From Epiperipatus broadwayi (Eukaryota; Onychophora; Udeonychophora; Euonychophora; Peripatidae): DNA of 64,000 bases. The translations under genes were made by a program, and so were the position numbers. The stretch spans positions 6,776,501 to 6,840,500 of the forward strand of contig JAQFVV010000030.1 of the NCBI GenBank assembly GCA_028023455.1, given 5' to 3'. The notes beneath the pieces were generated by a model. That model searched no databases and was not told the DNA's origin. It saw only the letters and a program-made list of their open reading frames with translations. Numbering within the stretch: position 1 is the first letter of the stretch; each line of letters starts with the position of its first letter. This document shows, one piece after another, positions 1 through 10,282 of the stretch.

Positions 1-128
1 ATAGAAGCTACCTTTTTTTTTATATATATCCCATATTTATAACCAAAATGACAAATCAGCTCATTAGCTAAGATTTTATCTTTTTTATTAATGATAGAAA
101 TAAGACTGAGGAATTTATATACATATAA
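1..128. other. AT-rich flank, no gene
   Basis: AT-rich sequence with no recognisable coding or repeat signal. It ends where the RTE-type LINE fragment begins. Confidence 0.5.
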
Positions 129-545
129 ATGTCTGGGTATGTTGTTACAGCAATACAGAGACTTCAGACCACTCAAAGAAGTATGGAGAGATGCTTGTTG
201 GGAGTAACAAGAAGAGATCGGAAACGCAATGTATGGGTAAGAGAACAAACAGGTGTTAATGATCTCATTGAAAAAATTAAAAGACTGAAGTGGAATTGGG
301 CTGGACACATTGCTAGAAGAGATGATAATAGATGGACAATTGAAATTTTAAACTGGATTCCAAGATATTGTAAAAGACCCAGAAAGAGATCACATGTGAG
401 ATGGATGGATGAAATAAGAAAGTGTGCAGAGGTGATGTGGAGAAGAGAAGTTAAAGATAGGAAAAGATGGCTTGAACTTAGAGAGACCTTCATCTTGCAG
501 TGGATTGATAATGTTTGATGATGATTATGATGATGATGTTATTAC
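129..545 (+). mobile_element. RTE-type LINE, 3' end of the reverse transcriptase ORF
   Basis: A 5'-truncated LINE fragment that keeps the C-terminal part of an endonuclease/reverse-transcriptase polyprotein in one open frame (129-518). Readable signatures are LLGVTRRDRKRN, WAGHIARRDDNRW and, at the C-terminus, RKRWLELRETFILQWIDN. The order LGVTRRDR, then WAGH.AR, then a WxxE-rich tail is typical of RTE-clade elements in many invertebrates. After the stop comes a short TGA/ATG-rich microsatellite (about 518-540) instead of poly(A), also typical of RTE. The same tail flanks the other copies near 4.9, 31.3, 36.5 and 58.6 kb. The catalytic reverse-transcriptase motifs are absent, so this copy is dead. 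The opposite-strand frame here is a shadow. Confidence 0.85.
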
Positions 546-700
546 TGATTGATCTCTAGATGAATTGTTATCCCACTTTATTGATTGTTTTATTATACAT
601 AAAATATTTGTTTTCCCTAGATGCATATGCACTTTTTAATATTCTTTTTGGAATTTTTGTTTGTCAAATCAAGTATTGCAAATTTGTTAGTACTATTAAA
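546..700. other. Short intergenic stretch
   Basis: AT-rich, no gene. It ends with TACTATTAAA (691-700), which recurs as TACTATTTAAA at 1037-1047 and is the probable target-site duplication of the next element. Confidence 0.4.
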
Positions 701-1036
701 ATAAGCCGATAAACTGAGTTCAGATCTATATGACTATATAAGCTAATGGACTTGGATTGAAAATATTATAGTGTTTTCAATTTAAGTCTTATAGTTTTGA
801 AATTAAGTAGAGATAAAAGGTGGCTACTGGAGGGTTGCATTAGATCCTAAGATCTAGGTGCAGTGCTCTCAGATCCAAGGCTCCTCACTGACGAAGACTA
901 CAAGCCAGAAACTAGTCTTGGGATATTGAATGAGTAGGCATGAAATGGTGATTTTATGCTCAAGCCTTCTGGCATTCATTGATTACTCTGGTGTGCACTG
1001 AGTGGCAATATATAGAGAGAGTTTTGCCTGTTTGAA
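701..1036 (+). mobile_element. F2 retrozyme-like element with a hammerhead
   Basis: A copy of the F2 family, which occurs eight times in this window. It runs in ribozyme-sense orientation from the segment resembling CTGAGTTCAGATCTATATGA through the hammerhead to the F2 end GAGAGTTTTGCCTGTTT. It is flanked by TACTATTAAA (691-700) and TACTATTTAAA (1037-1047), a probable 10-11 bp target-site duplication with one indel. It has no protein-coding capacity. I infer a non-autonomous retroelement that depends on proteins supplied by another element. Confidence 0.7.
862..940 (+). ncRNA. F2 type I hammerhead ribozyme, copy 1
   Basis: The core is CTGACGA (888-894), a short stem II, then GAAA (908-911). 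Stem III is a 2-bp AC/GT helix with a 2-nt loop, and the predicted cut is after C917 in the canonical GTC. Stem I has an inner helix (TCCTCA with TTGGGA) and an outer helix separated by an internal loop. Stem II is weak in this copy. The paired outer arms ATCCAA and a TTGGAT-like strand are what separate this from a chance core match; the 3' partner here reads TTGAAT. It is probably impaired. Confidence 0.6.
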
Positions 1037-1047
1037 TACTATTTAAA

Positions 1048-1235
1048 TACTTTTTATTATTTTATTTCACTTTCAGGAACTTTGTTTTTATTTTATTTAC
1101 TTTTGATTTCTTGACTAATTGTATAAAGTCTCTTCTATCGTTACTGCATATATATATATTGAAATGAATAATCTATTATAGATTTCAATAAAGAAAAAAA
1201 TTTTTTTTTCTCTTCTAAGCAAAGTGATATGCAAA

Positions 1236-1266
<31 letters not shown>

Positions 1267-1519
1267 GAACTGAAATTAGGTTTAAGAAAGAAACAAACTT
1301 AAGGTTTGATATAAAAATAAGTTTTTCTTTTCTCATGATCAGATTGGAATACTACTTCATTCAAATCCCAGGATTTCAATATGCCTTGTAAATGTAAAAA
1401 AAAGGGACACTACTATTAGTTAGATAGATCTAATATGGAACACTTTAGAATGATATTTTGAATAATACCTTAATAATGGTCAAACATAAATTTGTCCATA
1501 ATGTTGTTTTCAATAATTA
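1048..1519. other. No gene; homopolymer-rich
   Basis: AT-rich sequence with long T and A runs near 1200-1265. Around 1361-1380 there is a possible degenerate SINE scrap (a B-box-like sequence, too short to call). No exon or element boundary is supported. Confidence 0.4.
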
Positions 1520-2196
1520 ATAATAGTTCCAACACAACGGAAATGAAACAACTATATAAAAATAATAAATATTTTCTTTATTGAATCAGTTTTTGGCCTA
1601 TATTAGGGCCTTTTCAAAATACACTTTTCTAATATAATCACAAGACCCTTATATCTATCAATACTCTCTCTGACGTTCATTTTACATAATCATTTTATAT
1701 AATCACATAACCTATTCATTTTATATAATCACATAACCTATTTACATATATATATATATCCCCCCCTCCAATTTTTATATACATATTATTTTTATACAAT
1801 AAATAAAATTACATTAAATACAATTCAATAATTATATACATATATTATACACCATAAATTATATATTACTTTACATCAACTCCATTAAATTAATTATATA
1901 CACATACTTTATACACTAAACTAAATTATATATCATTTCTCATATATATAGTTGATTTGTTTTGTTTTTTTTTTGTTTTGTTTTGTTGTTTTTTAAATTA
2001 ATGTATATGATATATATAAATAATTAGTTAACCTAAATAAGTAGTTAACTATAAATAAATGTTATATTTGAAGATATGGTTATATTAGAAAAGTGTATTT
2101 TGAAAAGGCCCTCATATAGGGCGAAAGCCCAGTTCAATAAAGAATATTTATTATTTTTATATAGTTGTTTTATTTCAATTGTGTTGGAACTATTAT
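1520..2196. mobile_element. Terminal-inverted-repeat element, about 677 bp
   Basis: Arms of about 120 bp (1520-1639 and 2079-2196) are near-perfect reverse complements. They begin ATAATAGTTCCAACACAA and share a GGGCCTTTTCAAAATACAC segment internally. The centre is AT-rich, non-coding, and contains a short tandem repeat of about 26 bp at 1685-1745. The shape is a MITE or foldback element. I could not fix a target-site duplication, so the superfamily is unknown. Confidence 0.7.
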
Positions 2197-2215
2197 GAAT
2201 AACACCAGCTGAAAT

Positions 2216-2580
2216 AAAGAAATAGGCTTATTTAAAAGACAACTAGAAATTACAAGAGTATATTGTCACCATAAACAGATTTTTACATTCAAATATCAGC
2301 CTTTTAAGCTAATTGTGCATCTGCTTTGCGAGTGTTAATAATAAATGAATACTTTCTCACCAATACAAGATATAGTATTTATGCAGGAATAAAAGGAATC
2401 CTCTTATTCCTACGACTCGAATGCTTATATATGAGCAAATCTGAAGTACTGGCAAGTAAAGCGTGAGGATGGAACCGTCACTTTAAATTACTATATACAT
2501 GTCTGAATGAATGAATGACGTGGGTGAAATTGTCTAGAATTTACTAGTAATTTGTCAGAAAAGAAATAAATGACAATTAT
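2216..2580 (-). mobile_element. F3 hairpin-family fragment
   Basis: Shares recognisable stretches with the F3 insertion at 24316-24925: AAGCTAAT.GTGCAT, TAATAAATGAATACT, GAGCAAATCTGAAG, and the segment TGTCTGAATGAATGAATGAC followed by TCTAGAATTTAC. The second stretch matches the reverse complement of about 24624-24740, which fixes relative orientation. It is non-coding and degenerate. Confidence 0.6.
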
Positions 2581-3120
2581 TTTGTTTTGGTGAAATATTT
2601 AAAGTCAGATTTGTACTTTATTTTAACTAATCTGAATTTGTAAGTAACACTTGTTATTTGGAGTTAGTTTTTTTTTTTTTTTTAAAAATTGAATTTGTAA
2701 TAACTTCTCTTTGCATGTTGAAATTATTTTTTAAAAAAGAAGAAAAATAATAATTATTATATATCATATAAGTATGGCTAAGCTTATGAATTTTATATAA
2801 GTTAATAATAAGAGGAAAAGTTAAAGAAATAAGATAATCATGTAAATGTAATGCACACATTTAAATTGCTTAATCTCAAATATTCATAATTAACAATTTA
2901 ATTATTTTCATTAGTCTCATTCATTCATAGTTAAATTTATATTTGATTACTGAAAATTGGATTTTATGTAGATGAATTTATATATGCGTAGTTGCGTGTT
3001 CAGTGTTTAATAGTTTACATATGTTCACATCCATATGGGAAAATCCATTCCTGCCAGTTTAATGAGTTAAGGATCAATCTCAGAATGAGTTACCCTTGTA
3101 GAAATTGTATTAAATTAATG

Positions 3121-3285
3121 TTAGGACCAAAAGGCCACTCCTTATAAATATTGTATATGTTTATTCAGTTAGGGTTAGGATCAAAAGGCCATCCCTTTAT
3201 AGTTATAATTGCATAAGCAGTATGTTTAGGATTAGGATCTAAAAAAGACCATTTCTTATAATTATTGTGATAAAGATAGCTTTAA
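3121..3285. repeat. Tandem repeat, three units of about 55 bp
   Basis: Three diverged copies (about 3121, 3175 and 3228) each start with a TTAGGA(C/T)C segment followed by AAAAGGCCA or a variant and then CCTTATA or a variant. The sequence is non-coding. Confidence 0.6.
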
Positions 3286-3439
3286 GGTCTATCCCATATA
3301 GAGCATATGTATGTGTAAGTATTAGGAGATATGCGATTCAAAAAAATGTTATGTATATGAAATCATACATGTGTCCGAATTATATTTAAGTTTATTGAAG
3401 TCATGGTTAAGGGTATACTGTGATGTACAGAGATTAAAG

Positions 3440-3597
3440 GAATTTGTTAAAGAAATAAACTGCATATCAATTAATGATTATACTTTATAAATAATTTACT
3501 GTTACATGATTTGTTAATTTTATTAAAGAAAAATAAATTGTACATCAATTAGTAAATAAATAAATCATTATTACATGATTTGTTATTTTAATTATGT
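3440..3597. repeat. Tandem duplication, two units of about 78 bp
   Basis: Two diverged copies share TTAAAGAAA, CATCAATTA and TTACATGATTTGTTA in the same order. No coding content. Confidence 0.6.
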
Positions 3598-5748
3598 AAG
3601 ATTGCGTGATCTTCCATCCTTCATCGGGAATAACGTATGTTCTTTGCGATTTAGCCAGTATTACAAATGTAGCTGTGTAATAATTACATTATTATATTGA
3701 ATAAAATTAAATATACATGTGTTAGTTTATTTCCTGATGCTTAAAGCCAGGTGGAGTCCATGTAATGTATGTATGTAAATAAATAAATAGAGAAAATGTA
3801 AATAAATGAATTATGCTAAATCTGACCATTACAATATATATTTGGGATAGTGCACATATCATTCCATATTATCTTTGCAACAGACACAATTTCAAGATTA
3901 TATTTTTGAAACAAGAATTTTTAATATTCCTTCACCTTTTGAAATTTAAAGCAGAATGAAATTTATATTGATATCTATCATTAAAAATGAGAATCTTAGC
4001 TGAATGAAAATCTTGCAATTATTTTTGTTTACATACTGTTAGTTTATATTTTGAGGAAAATCTAATTAGGCAGACTATTGAATATTGCATTCACTTCTCC
4101 AAAATTTGCTATTCTAAACAAAATTTAAAAAATATTTGCTAATCTGTGAATAAAGTAGAATGTATTCTCATATTTTTGATATCCAGTGTATTTATTTATT
4201 TATTAGAATTTTTGTAGTTTAGTCAAATTTTGTTTAACTTTACTAAGTTATTCAATCAGTGTTGAAATCCTAGATTACTTAATAGTTGCTTGATATAGCT
4301 GAATATAATTTAAAATTTTCATGACTATTTGTAAGAATATATTATTTTAGATGTGTACTGAATAATATTTTTGACCTTCTATGAATTACTAAATCTAAAC
4401 TCTTCTACATTAGCATAGAAGCTGCTGCTTTGTTATAAATACATTTTATATTATCAAGATTCAATTATAAATACTATTTAATATTCCATTGAAGATATTT
4501 TATGTTGCTTTTTTAATTCATAACTTATTTATTTATTGTATAATTGTTTGGATCTTCTTTTCTCTGCTGGCATCCATTTTCAGTCTTTCTTAATAGTATT
4601 ACCTGTTATTTGTACATGGCCATATCAGTTGTCCCCTCTTCCCTATATACTGCGTTTTGTTATTGCTTCTATATTCATTTGTTATTTAATGTATTTATTT
4701 TTAATTGTGATTCTTCATGATATTCATATGTGATTTCATATTAACTGTATTTTTATATTCATCTTGACAACTCCACATTTCTTTTATTCATTGGGATTGT
4801 TTTTCAGATTTGATTTTTTAGCAAAATATTTTTGATTAGTAAAATTATATTTTGGATTTTTCCTGATCATAATATTCTGAACTGTTGAATGATGACTTTG
4901 CATTCATCATCATTATTATGATTTTCAAACATTATCAATCCATTGTAGAATGAAGGTCTCTCCAACTTTAATCCCATTCCTTGATAGCTTAAGCTTCTTT
5001 TCTCTACATCAAACCAGTAAACTTCCTTATTTCATTTATTTGCCTCATCAGAGTCTCTTTGTGGATCTTTTCCAACATCTTGGGATTTAATTTAAAACTT
5101 CTGTTCATATATTATCATCTCTTTAGCAATTTTTCAATCCAACTCCATTTCTGTCACAATTCTTTTAATAATATCAATGATATCTGTTTGTTTTGTGACC
5201 AATATATTTAGTTTTTGATCTCTTTTGTTACTCCTAATATATCTCTCCATCTTTATTGAGAGGCTGAAGTCTCTGTATTGCTCTTCTGTTAAGTATCTAA
5301 ATCTCAGATCTATAACTCAGAACTGGTAAAACACATCTACTAAAAATCTTCCTTTTTAAGCACATAGGCATTAGGCATATTTCTTTTAATGTTATTTTTA
5401 CCATATCACTCCATTTCATCCACAACTCTTCCATCTGCATTAATAATCTAACTTTAAGATGTTTATAATTGTTACCTTCTTGTTATTCGTGATTATTAAT
5501 CTTTATATTATTTTTCTAAGGAAATTCAGTAAACTTTTCTTTAATCTTTTCAGTATTTATCTTTAATCCTAGTTTATTTTCATCTGATAACTTTTGCGAA
5601 ATTTACAGAAACTATTATTTGCAAAAATAGTCACATCATTTGCAAAACCTAGATAAAAACAGACAAAACTCTCTATACATATTGTCACTCAGTGCAAGTC
5701 AGAGTAATCAATGGATGCCAGAAGGCTTGTGCATAAAATCCCCATCTA

Positions 5749-5831
5749 GTGCCTACTCATCCAATATCTCCAGACTAGCTTCTGTCTTGTAGCCTTTGTC
5801 AGTGAGGGGCCTTGGATCTTAGAGCATTGCA
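5749..5831 (-). ncRNA. F2 hammerhead ribozyme, degenerate copy
   Basis: On the - strand the two stem I helices are preserved (TCCAA with TTGGA and CCCTCA with TGGAGA). The core reads CTGACAA and GAAG, where an active ribozyme needs CTGANGA and GAAA. It is therefore a decayed copy that should not cleave. Confidence 0.6.
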
Positions 5832-6303
5832 TCTAGATCTTAGGATCTAATGCAACCTTCCAGAAGCCACCTTTTATCTCTACTTAACTATAAAACTATG
5901 AGTCTTAAATTGAAAACACTGTAATATTTTCCAATCTAAGCTCATTAGCTTATATAGTCTTATAGGTCGGAACTCAGTTCAGTACCTATATATTGTGATT
6001 TTTGATTCTTTAATAACCATAGCCACCACTATCTTACTAGGCAGGATTGGTTTTAAGCCAATAAACATCATATGATTACTATTTCTTATGCTTGCTTATA
6101 ACTGTTATTAAAACAGGCAAAACTCTCTATACGTATCTCAATGTATAGGTACTGAACTGAATTCCGATCTATATGACTATATAAGCTAATGAGCTTGGAT
6201 TGAAAATATTACAGTGTTTTCAATTTAAGACTCATAGTTCTGTAATTAAGTAGAGATAAAAGGTGACTGCTGGAGGGTTGCATTAGATCCTAAGATCTAG
6301 GTA

Positions 6304-6386
6304 CAGTGCTCTCAGATGCAAAGCTCCTCACTGACGAAAGCCACAAGCCAGAAACTAATCTGGGGATATTGGATGAGTAGGCACTA
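6304..6386 (+). ncRNA. F2 hammerhead ribozyme, copy in right arm
   Basis: The core CTGACGA (6331-6337), stem II (6338-6350) and GAAA (6351-6354) are intact. Stem III reads ACTAAT, so one of its two base pairs is lost (G to A). The cut is predicted after C6360. Stem I pairs CTCCTCA with TGGGGA, then TGCA-like with TTGGAT; the outer GTGC pairs with GCAC. Activity is probably weak. Confidence 0.62.
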
Positions 6387-6961
6387 GATGGGGATTTTAT
6401 GCACAAGTCTTCTGGCATCCATTGATTACTCTGGCTTGCACTGAGTGGCAATACATTAGTTTTGCCTGTTTTAATAACAGTTATAAGCAAGCATAAGAAA
6501 TAGTGATCATGTGATGTTTATTGGCTTAAAACCTAAATAACTTATATAATTTCTATTTATTTTATTTTCCTAGCTTTCCTTTTTATTTCACAAAATATCT
6601 TGTTTAAAACTGCTGTAAAAAGTTTTGGTTCTTATGAATCACTCTAAAATACACCTTTTCAATTTAAATTTTTTAGTATCACTATATAATCTAAACATTG
6701 CTGTTGGATTTTGATATTTTTTAGGATATATTCTAGATATATATATCTTAATCACCATGCTAATGATAATTCGTATTCATTGATCCTTTCTATGATTCTT
6801 TCAATGCTTAGATGTAATTCACTGTGCTAAAAACACTTAAGTTCCCTTTTAGATGAGTTGTAATTTCCTTGATAAACATTTTATATAGAAATAGTGGAAG
6901 AAGTAATATAATTGTCCTCTTCTTCTTTTTCCTATGTATTGATTTCTACTTTAACATATCG

Positions 6962-7170
6962 TACCATTTACACCTTTCTTAAACACACTATCAATACTCT
7001 TTATTTATACCAAAACTAACAGTTTCGACTATTCTACAGTCATCATCAGAGCTCTGATACAGTCGAAACTGTTAGTTTTGATATAAATAAAGAGTATTGA
7101 TAAAGTGTTTAAAAAATAGTTTTGATATAAATAAAGAGTATTGATAAAGTGTTTAAGAAAGGTGTAAATG
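6962..7170. repeat. Palindrome with a hammerhead-like core
   Basis: Left arm about 6962-7032 and right arm about 7060-7170 are inverted copies sharing ACTAACAGTTTCGACT and TATCAATACTCTTTATTTAT. The right arm contains an internal 45-bp duplication. On the - strand the sequence CTGATGA (7043-7049) is followed by a GACT/AGTC stem and GAAAC (complement of 7022-7026), then ACT.GTT.AGT, which can form a stem III. No stem I is evident, so this is only a hammerhead-like relic. Confidence 0.55.
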
Positions 7171-7500
7171 GTATAAATAATAGAAGACTGATAGTCTGTA
7201 ATTTCTAATATCTTTTTGTCAACGTTTTTAAATGTATATATTATTAATGCAATCTTACAGGTCAATACATCTTTATCATTTAAGCATTTGGTAAATAGCT
7301 TTCTTTAAACTATCAATAATAATTCCATTTCCTGGAATTTTCTCCTTCTTTATAGGTTTAATTGTATGTGTCAAGTCTTCATTTAAAACACTTGACAATT
7401 CAGAAGATATAATAACTTTAGAAAATTCTTTTTTTAAAAAAAATGTTAATTACTATATAATTCTTAAAAGAATTCTTCCATACTTTTCAGATGTCATCTC

Positions 7501-7787
7501 TCTTTTTAGTAATTCCATTTGTTATAGCTGAAACAACTTTCCTCCCAATATCAAAAGGTCTTTTACTTTAGAGGTTTTTCTTTTTTTCTGTAACTTTACT
7601 TGGTTGTATTCTCATCCTTGGTGTTTGCCTTAAGATGGCGTTGATGCTAATCAAAAACATATACATATAACAATTCCGGGCCGGACCTAAATGATCGATT
7701 TGATCTAAAAAGATCTGATTTCTTACATTTGTAATAAAATATTCTACTAACTAATACTATTATATGATGTTAGTTGTTTTTATTTTT
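7501..7787. other. No gene
   Basis: AT-rich. A GC-richer scrap with CCGGGCCGG near 7678-7688 stands out but matches nothing I recognise. Confidence 0.4.
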
Positions 7788-8342
7788 GTAAATGTTTATT
7801 AATCTTATCTTGTTTTTGAGTTTGTGTGTGTGTGTGTGTCTTTAAAGTTACGGTGTTTTTCTAATTTTTTTTTTTTTTTTTGACTTTACATGTGTCTTTT
7901 TAAAGTTATAGTCTGTTTTTTTTTTTGCAAGAGTAAATCAATAATTTTATTCAAAAGCAAGACGTAATAGGTAAATGTTTATTAATCTTATCTTGTTTTT
8001 GAGTTTGTGCGTGTGTTTTTAAAGTTACGGGGCTTTTTCGAATTTTTTTTTTTTGGACTTAGGTGTGTCTTTTTAAAGTTATGGTATTTTTTTTTGCGAG
8101 AGTAAATCGATAATTTGATTCAAAAGCAAGACGTAGTAAGTCAATGTTTATTAATCTTAGATTGTTTTTGAGTTTGTGTGTGTGTCTTTAAAGTTACGGG
8201 GCTTTTTCTCATTTTTTTTTTGGACTTTACGTGTGACTTTTAAAGTTACGGTATTTTTGGTCAAGAGTTTTATTTTTTTTTTAAAAAATAAAAACTCTTG
8301 ACCAAAAATATCAATCATTTTATTAAAAAAGCAAGACGTAAT
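7788..8342. repeat. Minisatellite, three units of about 170-200 bp
   Basis: Units start at 7788, 7971 and 8141. Each begins (G/T)(T/C)AAATGTTTATTAATCTTA or similar and contains GAGTTTGTG(T/C)GTGTG, TTTAAAGTTACGG, a T-run, and ends AAAAGCAAGACGTA. The third unit carries an extra near-perfect hairpin (8253-8275 with 8286-8309, core GGTCAAGAG/CTCTTGACC). The sequence is non-coding and has unusually low sequence drift between units for this window. Confidence 0.8.
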
Positions 8343-8384
8343 TCTAAATCTATCAAAAGTAACGTAATTTATATACTACAATTT

Positions 8385-8935
8385 AGAATTGATACCCGAC
8401 TACTATTAGTAAAGGACCATCATTGAAAAACTCGATTGAAAAATGATACCCGACTAATTTCTGTTTTCTTTTATTTATTTTTTTTTTGGGGGGGGGGGCA
8501 GTAATGAATCAGAAAGTGGGTTGTTTTTGTTAAGTCTGTCTATATAAAAAGGGTACCGTTATTGAAATACTAAATTTAAAAATGATAGCCGACTAATTTG
8601 CATTTCTTTTGACAGTAATTAATCAGAAAGTGGGTTTTTTTTTTTGGTAAATCTTGTGTATATATAAAAACAAACAAACCGTAATTCAAAGACTCCATTG
8701 AAAAAAATCAAACCCCGTTGAATTTTCTTTTTTTTTTTTTTTTTGAAAGACAGTAATTAATCAGGAACTGAGTTGTTTTTGTTAGTGTGTAGATATAAAA
8801 ACTAATCTTATTTTGAAATAATAAATGTAACAAAACAAAAAAAAAATACTCGACTATTTTTATTTTTCGGACAAGTAATTCCTAATAATTAGACAGTGGG
8901 TTGTTTTTGTTTGTGCGTATATATATAGCGAAAGT
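8385..8935. repeat. Second tandem array, four units of about 115-140 bp
   Basis: Units are anchored at about 8499, 8613, 8751 and 8871 by CAGTAAT(T/G)AATCAGAAAGTG or diverged forms, each followed by TTGTTTTTGTT and a TATATA-containing segment. Between them lie CCGACTA-containing spacers and T or G homopolymers. The array follows directly after the previous one, and a GC-richer block follows it. Confidence 0.7.
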
Positions 8936-9540
8936 AACTGGTCACAGACGAATTCTCACGAAAACAGTACTTTTCGCGTGAGCCTTTAATTTTTTTTCCC
9001 TTTCGCACCCTTAAAAGCAATTTTTGAGGGTTACCCCTTCGTAATGGAATCTTCAGGACATTATTACTAAACTTACAACAGTAAAGTAAGTTACAACACA
9101 TTAAAAAAAAATAGACGTCTTATCAAATTTTAAAAAACTACGACCGCTTCAAATACACCCACTCTCACACGAAACTACAGAGAAAATAGATATTCTACTA
9201 TTACGAGAAAATGATGAACAAAATCGACTACTACGGCAGCCGATCAAGGCATTTCTTTCTCTTTGCTTTTAGCATAGAAAAAAAAAGCCATAACCGGCAG
9301 CCGTTGAGAACTCTTTCTGTGTTTTATCATAGAAAGAAGTCTCTTTGTGTTGGCTTCTGTCGCCGCCACCGCCTCCTCCGTCCAACATAACGTGAGGACT
9401 TTTCTGTGTTTATAACGTAGAAAAATTCCTCTTTTGTTGGGTGAAGGCCGGTGAAACGGTATATTTCTAGGAATTTACCTAGAAGTAGCGACATCTTAAG
9501 TCGAACACCAAGGATGAGAAAGCAACCCTTTACTTACTAA
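8936..9540. other. GC-richer unclassified block
   Basis: Much richer in GC than its surroundings. It contains a hairpin (CTCACGAAAA with TTTTCGCGTGAG, about 8956-8984) and a thrice-repeated motif of the form TTTTAxCATAGAAA near 9265, 9325 and 9410. It also has a CCGCC-rich stretch near 9360-9385. I see no open reading frame. Together with the two arrays upstream it could be a retroelement 5' UTR or promoter block, but no coding part follows it. Confidence 0.4.
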
Positions 9541-10282
9541 TTCACAATTATATATTTTTTAGATTATTATTAACTTTTTTTCATACCTTTTTATAAAACT
9601 CTAGATATTCAATTCTTTTTAATGTATTATCAATGTTTTCTTTTCTTCATATCTTGTCTTGTCTTTTTTGCAGTTGTTTATAGAATATCAATCAGCTTTT
9701 TATTGATTTTTAATCAAATCTGAGCTATTTGTATTGGAGTTTTTTTGAAGGTTAGGAATGACAACTGTTAATATTGTTTTTATTTTTACATTAACATATC
9801 TTACATCTTATTATCAATGATCATTTCCTGTGCTAAATCTATTAAGAACATTATAATCTTGAAATACATTTTTTCTGCTAATGAAAATATAATTCTATTC
9901 GATTATATTTTTATTTAGATGCTTCCATGTTCATTTTCATTTTAGCATTTTTCTCAAAGGAATAATTTATAATACATAGTACTTATTTTTCTGCAAATTC
10001 CACAAGTCTTTATTTTTACTCTCAGTACTTTAATCTTTCAATCGTTTATCATTTCTAGCATTAAAGCTTCTCATGACAATTGAAAAATATTGTTTGATGA
10101 GATAAAAAGCATTTTGTATATCTTTATAAAAAATTCTCCATTTCTTCATCACAGTGTGAATTTGTTATGGCATAAATCTGAATTATCTGCATTTGGTATC
10201 TTATTAATTTCATTAAATTATTCTTGCTGTTCATTTTGGTTTGTCACCAATCCTAACAATGTTGTTTTATTTTTATTTATAA
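9541..10282. other. No gene
   Basis: AT-rich sequence without repeats or exons that I can support. Confidence 0.4.

Larger units (their letters stand above)
2581..4906. other. No gene; AT-rich intergenic DNA
   Basis: Apart from the two short tandem repeats listed separately (3121-3285 and 3440-3597), I see only AT-rich sequence with simple repeats. The open frames here are biased to I, F, Y, L and K with no domain signature, and are best read as chance frames. Confidence 0.5.
5657..6527. mobile_element. F2 retrozyme-like inverted dimer, 871 bp
   Basis: Two F2 units in head-to-head orientation, turning over near 6150. The left unit runs on the - strand and the right unit on the +. Each carries a hammerhead. 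The whole insertion is flanked by AAAACCTAGATAA (5644-5656) and AAAACCTAAATAA (6528-6540), a 13-bp target-site duplication with one mismatch. The left boundary is the F2 end AACAGGCAAAACTC-like sequence; the right boundary is the other F2 end near GTGATGTTTATTGGCTT. It sits inside an RTE LINE, so it is younger than that LINE. Confidence 0.82.
4907..7500 (-). mobile_element. Decayed RTE-type LINE with nested insertions
   Basis: Read on the - strand, the 3' end lies at about 4911-4960, with the same ATC/CAT-rich tail and QWID-type C-terminus as the copy at 129-545. Further in, about 5590-5640 reads as a reverse-transcriptase active-site block (GFANDVTIFANN, resembling FADD). About 7190-7230 matches the part before NYRPIS of other RTE copies. 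Stops and frameshifts are frequent, so this is a fossil. It is interrupted by an F2 inverted dimer (5657-6527) bounded by a 13-bp target-site duplication, and it contains a small palindrome (6962-7170). The boundary near 7500 is approximate. Confidence 0.7.

Noticed and set aside
7788-8935. CRISPR array
   Set aside because: Units are long and diverged with no constant-repeat/unique-spacer pattern, and the context is eukaryotic.
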